This document shows, piece by piece, positions 60,048 to 64,000 of a stretch of DNA of 64,000 bases (position 1 is the first letter of the stretch; each line of letters begins with the position of its first letter). Source of the DNA: Streptoalloteichus hindustanus (GTDB lineage Bacteria; Actinomycetota; Actinomycetes; Mycobacteriales; Pseudonocardiaceae). The stretch lies in the NCBI RefSeq assembly GCF_900129375.1, contig NZ_FQVN01000009.1, forward strand, positions 124,001-188,000, given 5' to 3'. The notes below the pieces were generated by a model that was given only the letters and a program-made list of their open reading frames with translations, searched no databases and had not been told where the DNA came from. The translations under genes were made by a program, and so were the position numbers.

Positions 60048-60179
60048 GTTGTCCTCCCTCCGGTCCTCGGACGTGAGGCGGCTCTCGGTCGGCTCGCCCC
60101 CGGCTGACCATAAACTCGCCCGAAAACGCCCGCGCAGCAGGACGATGCACGTGGGACGTGCGACACGAGGAGGTAGGGC

Positions 60180-61973
60180 GTGCCCGAGCCCGCGGAGCAC
60201 AGCAGCAGCACGCTGACGAAGGTGCTGATCGCCAACCGGGGTGAGATCGCCGTCCGGGTGATCCGCGCCTGCGGGGACGCCGGGCTGGGCAGCGTGGCTG
60301 TCTACGCCGACCCCGACCGGGACGCCCCGTTCGTCCGCATGGCGGACGAGGCGTTCGCGCTCGGCGGCGCCACCGCCGCCGAGTCCTACCTCGTCATCGA
60401 CAAGATCATCGACGTGGCCAGGCGGTCCGGCGCCGACGCCGTGCACCCCGGCTACGGCTTCCTCTCCGAGAACGCCGACTTCGCGCAGGCGGTGCTGGAC
60501 GCCGGGCTGGTGTGGATCGGCCCGAGCCCGCAGGCGATCAGGGACCTCGGCGACAAGGTCACCGCCCGGCACATCGCGACCCGCGCGGGCGCGCCGCTGG
60601 TGCCCGGCACCAAGGACCCGGTGTCCGGGCCGGACGAGGTCGTCGCCTTCGCCAGGGAGAACGGCCTCCCGGTCGCCATCAAGGCCGCCTTCGGCGGTGG
60701 CGGGCGGGGCCTGAAGGTCGCCCGCACTCTGGAGGAGATCCCCGAGCTGTACGACTCGGCGGTGCGCGAGGCCGTCACCGCGTTCGGCAGGGGCGAGTGT
60801 TTCGTCGAGCGCTACCTGGACAAGCCGCGGCACGTCGAGGCCCAGGTGCTGGCCGACCAGTACGGCAACGTGATCGTCGTCGGCACCCGTGACTGCTCCC
60901 TGCAGCGCCGCCACCAGAAGCTCGTCGAGGAGGCGCCGGCGCCGTTCCTGACCGACGAGCAGCGCCGCACCATCCACGAGGCCGCGCGGGCCATCTGCCG
61001 TGAGGCCGGCTACCACGGCGCGGGCACCGTCGAGTTCCTCGTCGGCACCGACGGCACGATCTCGTTCCTGGAGGTCAACACCCGGCTCCAGGTCGAGCAC
61101 CCGGTGAGCGAGGAGACCGCCGGCGTCGACCTGGTGCGGGAGCAGTTCCGCATCGCCGCCGGCGAGAAGCTGCGCTTCGACTCCGACCCGGAGCCGCGCG
61201 GCCACTCCCTCGAGTTCCGGATCAACGGCGAGGACGCCGGCCGCAACTTCCTGCCGGCGCCCGGCACGGTCACCCGATTCGTCGCGCCGGCCGGCCCCGG
61301 GGTCCGGGTGGACGCCGGCGTCGAGACCGGCAGCGTGATCGGCGGCCAGTTCGACTCGCTGCTGGCCAAGCTGATCGTCACCGGTGAGAACCGCACCCAG
61401 GCGCTGGAGCGGGCCCGGCGCGCCCTGGACGAGATGGTGGTCGAGGGCATGGCCACCGTGTTGCCGTTCCACCGGCTCGTGGTGCGCGACCCCGCCTTCA
61501 CCGGCGAGGACGGCTTCCTGGTGCACACCAGGTGGATCGAGACCGAGTTCGACAACACGGTCGAGCCGTTCACCGGGGGCGCGGACGTCGCCGACGAGGA
61601 CGCCGCCGCTCGGCAGACCGTGGTCGTGGAGGTCGGCGGACGCCGGCTGGAGGTCTCGCTGCCCGGCGACCTCGCCCTCAACCCGGGTGGCGGCGGCGCG
61701 GCCGCGAAGGCCAAGCCCCGCCGCCGCGCCGGCGGCAGGTCGGCCGCCGCCGTCTCCGGCGACGCCGTGACCGCGCCGATGCAGGGCACGATCGTCAAGG
61801 TCGCCGTCGAGGAGGGCCAGCAGGTCCAGGCCGGCGACCTGGTCGTCGTGCTGGAGGCCATGAAGATGGAGAACCCGGTGACGGCGCACAAGGGCGGCAC
61901 GGTCACCGCGCTGGCCGCCGCGCCTGGCAGCGCCGTCAGCCAGGGCACGGTCCTCTGCGAGATCAAGGACTGA
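60180..61973 (+). CDS. accA3: Acyl-CoA carboxylase alpha subunit: biotin carboxylase plus biotin carrier
   Basis: The 597-residue alpha chain that carboxylates its own biotin for use by AccD-type partners. The biotin carboxylase (about 10-460) has [37 protein letters not shown], the ATP loop [12 protein letters not shown] and [16 protein letters not shown]. After a linker rich in Ala, Lys and Arg (about 495-520) comes the carrier domain with the biotinylated lysine in EAMKMENPV (about 563). GTG 60180 with GAGGAGGT. Corresponds to Rv3285. BirA at 48.9 kb would biotinylate it; accD-accE at 50 kb is the probable partner. Confidence 0.96.
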   Translation: MPEPAEHSSSTLTKVLIANRGEIAVRVIRACGDAGLGSVAVYADPDRDAPFVRMADEAFALGGATAAESYLVIDKIIDVARRSGADAVHPGYGFLSENADFAQAVLDAGLVWIGPSPQAIRDLGDKVTARHIATRAGAPLVPGTKDPVSGPDEVVAFARENGLPVAIKAAFGGGGRGLKVARTLEEIPELYDSAVREAVTAFGRGECFVERYLDKPRHVEAQVLADQYGNVIVVGTRDCSLQRRHQKLVEEAPAPFLTDEQRRTIHEAARAICREAGYHGAGTVEFLVGTDGTISFLEVNTRLQVEHPVSEETAGVDLVREQFRIAAGEKLRFDSDPEPRGHSLEFRINGEDAGRNFLPAPGTVTRFVAPAGPGVRVDAGVETGSVIGGQFDSLLAKLIVTGENRTQALERARRALDEMVVEGMATVLPFHRLVVRDPAFTGEDGFLVHTRWIETEFDNTVEPFTGGADVADEDAAARQTVVVEVGGRRLEVSLPGDLALNPGGGGAAAKAKPRRRAGGRSAAAVSGDAVTAPMQGTIVKVAVEEGQQVQAGDLVVVLEAMKMENPVTAHKGGTVTALAAAPGSAVSQGTVLCEIKD

Positions 61974-61997
61974 GCCGGCACCGTCCTCGTTCTGCGT

Positions 61998-62027
61998 GAG
62001 GGGCGTTTCCGCCTGGGAGCGCCCCTC
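61998..62027 (+). terminator. Terminator after accA3
   Basis: GAGGGGCG (61998-62005) pairs with CGCCCCTC (62020-62027) around a 14-base loop, 25 bases after the accA3 stop. Confidence 0.65.
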
Positions 62028-62101
62028 CGCCGGCTCCGACGGGCCCCGAGGGGCTCCGACGGGCGGGGAGTCGCGCGGCGCGGCGGACGTACCATCGGCG
62101 C

Positions 62102-62482
62102 GTGGCGGACAGTGGGCGGACTCCGGACCTCCGCATCGGCGACGCTGAGCGGGAGCGGGCGGTGTCCGCGCTCTCCCAGCACCTCACCGCCGGTCGGCTG
62201 GACATCGCCGAGTACGACGAACGGTGCGCGCGGGTGCTGGCCGCGCGGTACCACGGCGACCTCGCGGCCCTGTTCGCCGACCTCCCCGAGCCCAGGCCGA
62301 CCCCGCCCCCTCCGCTGAGCCCGCCGCCCCGGCCCACGCGGCGGGGAGGCGGACGGACCGCTCTCCTCGTGGCCCTGGTGGCTGTCGCGGGGATGGCGCT
62401 GGTCCTCCGGCAGTGGCTGGTGTTCGGGGCGCTGGCCTTTCTCATGATCATGCTCTTCGGCGCCGGGAGGCGGAGTGGCTGA
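62102..62482 (+). CDS. DUF1707 domain membrane protein
   Basis: A 126-residue protein. Residues 8-60 are the DUF1707 (SHOCT-like) domain typical of actinobacteria: LRIGDAERERAVSALSQHLT, then GRLDIAEYDERCARVLAARY and GDLAALFADLP. A Pro-rich hinge and two hydrophobic segments (about 84-100 and 104-120) follow. GTG 62102. It overlaps the next gene by 8 bp, so they are co-translated. Function is unknown. Confidence 0.88.
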   Translation: MADSGRTPDLRIGDAERERAVSALSQHLTAGRLDIAEYDERCARVLAARYHGDLAALFADLPEPRPTPPPPLSPPPRPTRRGGGRTALLVALVAVAGMALVLRQWLVFGALAFLMIMLFGAGRRSG

Positions 62483-63368
62483 CCACCCCACGTTGTTGTT
62501 GCTCGATCTCGACGGTGTGCTGCGGCGGTTCGACCCGGACGACCAGGTCGAGGACGCGCACGGCCTGCCGAGGGGCTCGCTGGCGGCCAGCGCGTTCCAC
62601 CCCGAGGTCGTGCGGCCGGCGCTGCTGGGCGAGGTCGACGACGCCGGGTGGCAGGAGGCGATCGCCGGCCGGCTGGTCGGGCAGGGCGTGGCGCCGGAGG
62701 TGGCCCGGTCGGCGGCCGGGGCCTGGCGCCGGACCGGCTCGGTGGTGCCGGAGGCGGTCGAGCTGGTGCGGCTGGCCCGCCGACGCTGCCGGGTCGCCCT
62801 GCTGACCAACGCGACCACCCGGCTGGGCGCCGACCTGCGCGCGCTCGGCCTGGACCGCGAGGTCGACGCGGTCGTCTCGTCGCACCGGCTCGGCGCGGTC
62901 AAGCCCGATCCGGAGGCGTTCCGCCGGGCGCTGCGGGTGTTGCAGCACTCCCCGGCGAGGACCCTGTTCTGCGACGACAGCGCCGCGAACACCGCGGCCG
63001 CCGCCGAACTCGGCCTCATGGCGGCGCACGTGCCGGACACCGGGGCGCTGCGCGCGGCCCTGGTCGAGCACGGCCTGCTCGACGCGGGCGACGGGCCGGG
63101 CGGCGGACGCGACGCGGCCGCGCCGGGCGTGCTCGTGGTGCTGCCGGACCGGGACGAGGCGGAGGAGCTCGCGGAGGAGCTGACCGCCGACGGCTGGTCC
63201 CCGTGCAGCGTGCACCGGGACATGCTCGCCGGGGAGGACGACGCGGAGGACGTCGACTGGGTGGTGCTGGTGGAGACCGCGCCGGACGGGCTGCCCGCGT
63301 CGTGCTGGCGGGACGCGCTGGACCGCGCGGCCGAGCAGCGCGACGGGTTCACCACCGAGGCCGGCTGA
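62475..63368 (+). CDS. HAD-superfamily hydrolase with C-terminal extension
   Basis: A 297-residue protein. Residues 1-185 are a HAD hydrolase: motif I LLLDLDGVLRRFD with both aspartates, motif II LLTNAT, motif III Lys in GAVKPDPEAF and motif IV LFCDDSAANTAAA. Residues about 205-297 are an additional acidic domain (VLVVLPDRDEAEELAEELTA and following) not typical of the family, reminiscent of a small regulatory fold. GTG 62475. A phosphatase on a small metabolite is likely; the substrate is unknown. Confidence 0.85.
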   Translation: MADHPTLLLLDLDGVLRRFDPDDQVEDAHGLPRGSLAASAFHPEVVRPALLGEVDDAGWQEAIAGRLVGQGVAPEVARSAAGAWRRTGSVVPEAVELVRLARRRCRVALLTNATTRLGADLRALGLDREVDAVVSSHRLGAVKPDPEAFRRALRVLQHSPARTLFCDDSAANTAAAAELGLMAAHVPDTGALRAALVEHGLLDAGDGPGGGRDAAAPGVLVVLPDRDEAEELAEELTADGWSPCSVHRDMLAGEDDAEDVDWVVLVETAPDGLPASCWRDALDRAAEQRDGFTTEAG

Positions 63369-63448
63369 ACGCCGGCCCACCGGGGCCGGCCGACGGGGCC
63401 GCCGACCAGGGCGGCCGTCCGGTTCGGGGATCGCGTTAGGGTCGGCGG

Positions 63449-64000
63449 GTGGAATCCGTGGAGATCAACGCCGGCACCTGGTACCTGCGGGGAATCCGCG
63501 TCGACCGGGCCTTCGACGACCGGCGGTCCCTCGTGGCGGCCTTCGCCGACGACGCGCACCGGCGGTACGTCCCGGGTCCGCGGGTGGACGGCCTGGAGTC
63601 GGCGGGCGAGTACGTCGCGCTGCGCACCGCCGAGTGGGCCGAGGACACCGGCTGCTCGTGGGCGGTCGCGGACACCGTGAGCGGTGAGATGCTCGGCGAG
63701 GTCGGCCTCCGGAGCCTCGACCTGACGGCGGGCACCGCCGAGTTGTCCTGCTGGACCCGACCGGAGCACCGACGCCGGGGTGTCATGGCCACCGCGGTGC
63801 GGGCGGCCCTGGGGTTCGGCTTCGCCGGCCTCGGGCTGCACCACGTGACGTTCCGGCACACCGCCGACAACGAGCCGGCACGCCGGCTCGCGGAGAAGTG
63901 CGGGTTCACTGTGGACGGTCGACTGCGGGAGGCCGCGCTGGTGGACGGCGACCGACAGGACGTCCTGCTCTGGTCGCGCCTGGCGTCCGACTCCGCGCGC
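63449..64000 (+). CDS. GNAT-family N-acetyltransferase (cut by right window edge)
   Basis: 184 codons visible, open to the edge. The acetyl-CoA site is seen as RPEHRRRGVMATAVRAAL (R/Q-x-x-G-x-G/A type) at about residues 109-126, preceded by the strand GEVGLRSLDLTAGTAELSCW and followed by HHVTFRHTADNEPARRLAEK, typical of the RimJ/RimL-like branch acting on protein or small-molecule amines. GTG 63449 is the likely start, with a second GTG at 63458. It lies 80 bp after the HAD gene. Confidence 0.82.
   Translation, partial: MESVEINAGTWYLRGIRVDRAFDDRRSLVAAFADDAHRRYVPGPRVDGLESAGEYVALRTAEWAEDTGCSWAVADTVSGEMLGEVGLRSLDLTAGTAELSCWTRPEHRRRGVMATAVRAALGFGFAGLGLHHVTFRHTADNEPARRLAEKCGFTVDGRLREAALVDGDRQDVLLWSRLASDSAR

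Noticed and set aside
59322-61889. 855-codon minus-strand frame covering all of accA3
   Set aside because: Only the part from GTG 60047 looks like a protein with a membrane segment and a strong ribosome site; the remainder is the GC-driven antisense shadow of accA3.
1-64000. tRNA, rRNA, known riboswitches, insertion sequences or phage genes
   Set aside because: No cloverleaf with a CCA-type end, no transposase or integrase motif and no recognisable riboswitch core was found by reading; a dedicated RNA search was not possible.

Overview
The window is about 64 kb of very GC-rich, gene-dense actinobacterial chromosome. GTG starts are frequent, 4-bp GTGA stop/start overlaps are common, and third codon positions are almost always G or C. 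From gene order and content it most likely comes from a Pseudonocardiaceae-type genus (Saccharothrix, Lentzea or Actinosynnema style). The backbone follows the Mycobacterium tuberculosis segment Rv3255c to Rv3285 in order: manA, SIS protein, manB, DUF3499, metallopeptidase-like, whiB2, fbiA-fbiB, manC, wbbL, rmlD, LCP, TIGR03089, acyl-CoA dehydrogenase, purE-purK, gtrA, PH-domain protein, birA, accD-accE, maf, accA3. This synteny is from memory of that genome, not from an alignment.

Layout. 1-5.7 kb: GDP-mannose precursor genes (manA cut by the left edge), a Trm112-like protein, DUF3499 and a zincin-like protein. 5.6-16 kb: a large membrane glycosyltransferase, WhiB, a site-2 protease, the F420 operon fbiA-fbiB-nudix, an AlkA-like glycosylase and mannose-1-phosphate guanylyltransferase. 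16-27 kb: a cell-surface glycan block with a WbbL-type rhamnosyltransferase, four further glycosyltransferases, a GT2-GT4 double-domain enzyme and rmlB-rmlD. 27-36 kb: two LCP glycopolymer ligases, TIGR03089, DoxX, FadE, PurE and PurK. 36-42.6 kb: an ECF sigma factor fused to a zinc-finger anti-sigma domain, membrane segment and extracellular domain, then GtrA, an OmpR-type two-component system and a HisN-like phosphatase. 42.8-47 kb: a probable type VII secreted TNT (NAD glycohydrolase) toxin cassette: ybaB-like gene, WXG100 gene, toxin, candidate immunity gene. 47-52 kb: MaoC protein, frameshifted cbiZ, PH protein, birA and acyl-CoA carboxylase beta/epsilon. 51.7-57 kb: a decayed toxin-antitoxin pair with a striking operator, a secreted Xaa-Pro peptidase and a PadR-MFS efflux operon. 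57-64 kb: maf, a dicarboxylate symporter, a membrane-anchored protein, accA3, DUF1707, HAD and a GNAT gene cut by the right edge.

How it works together. Most genes build the envelope: mannose activation, dTDP-rhamnose synthesis, glycosyl transfer, glycan attachment by LCP proteins and acyl-CoA carboxylation. F420 and purine genes are interspersed. The accessory insertions are the most interesting part: the TNT cassette lies next to a near-consensus IdeR/DtxR iron box at 46988-47006, the sigma/anti-sigma fusion precedes an ECF-like promoter in front of gtrA, and the vapC-like toxin carries an internal deletion. No rRNA, tRNA, CRISPR array, insertion sequence or phage gene was seen.
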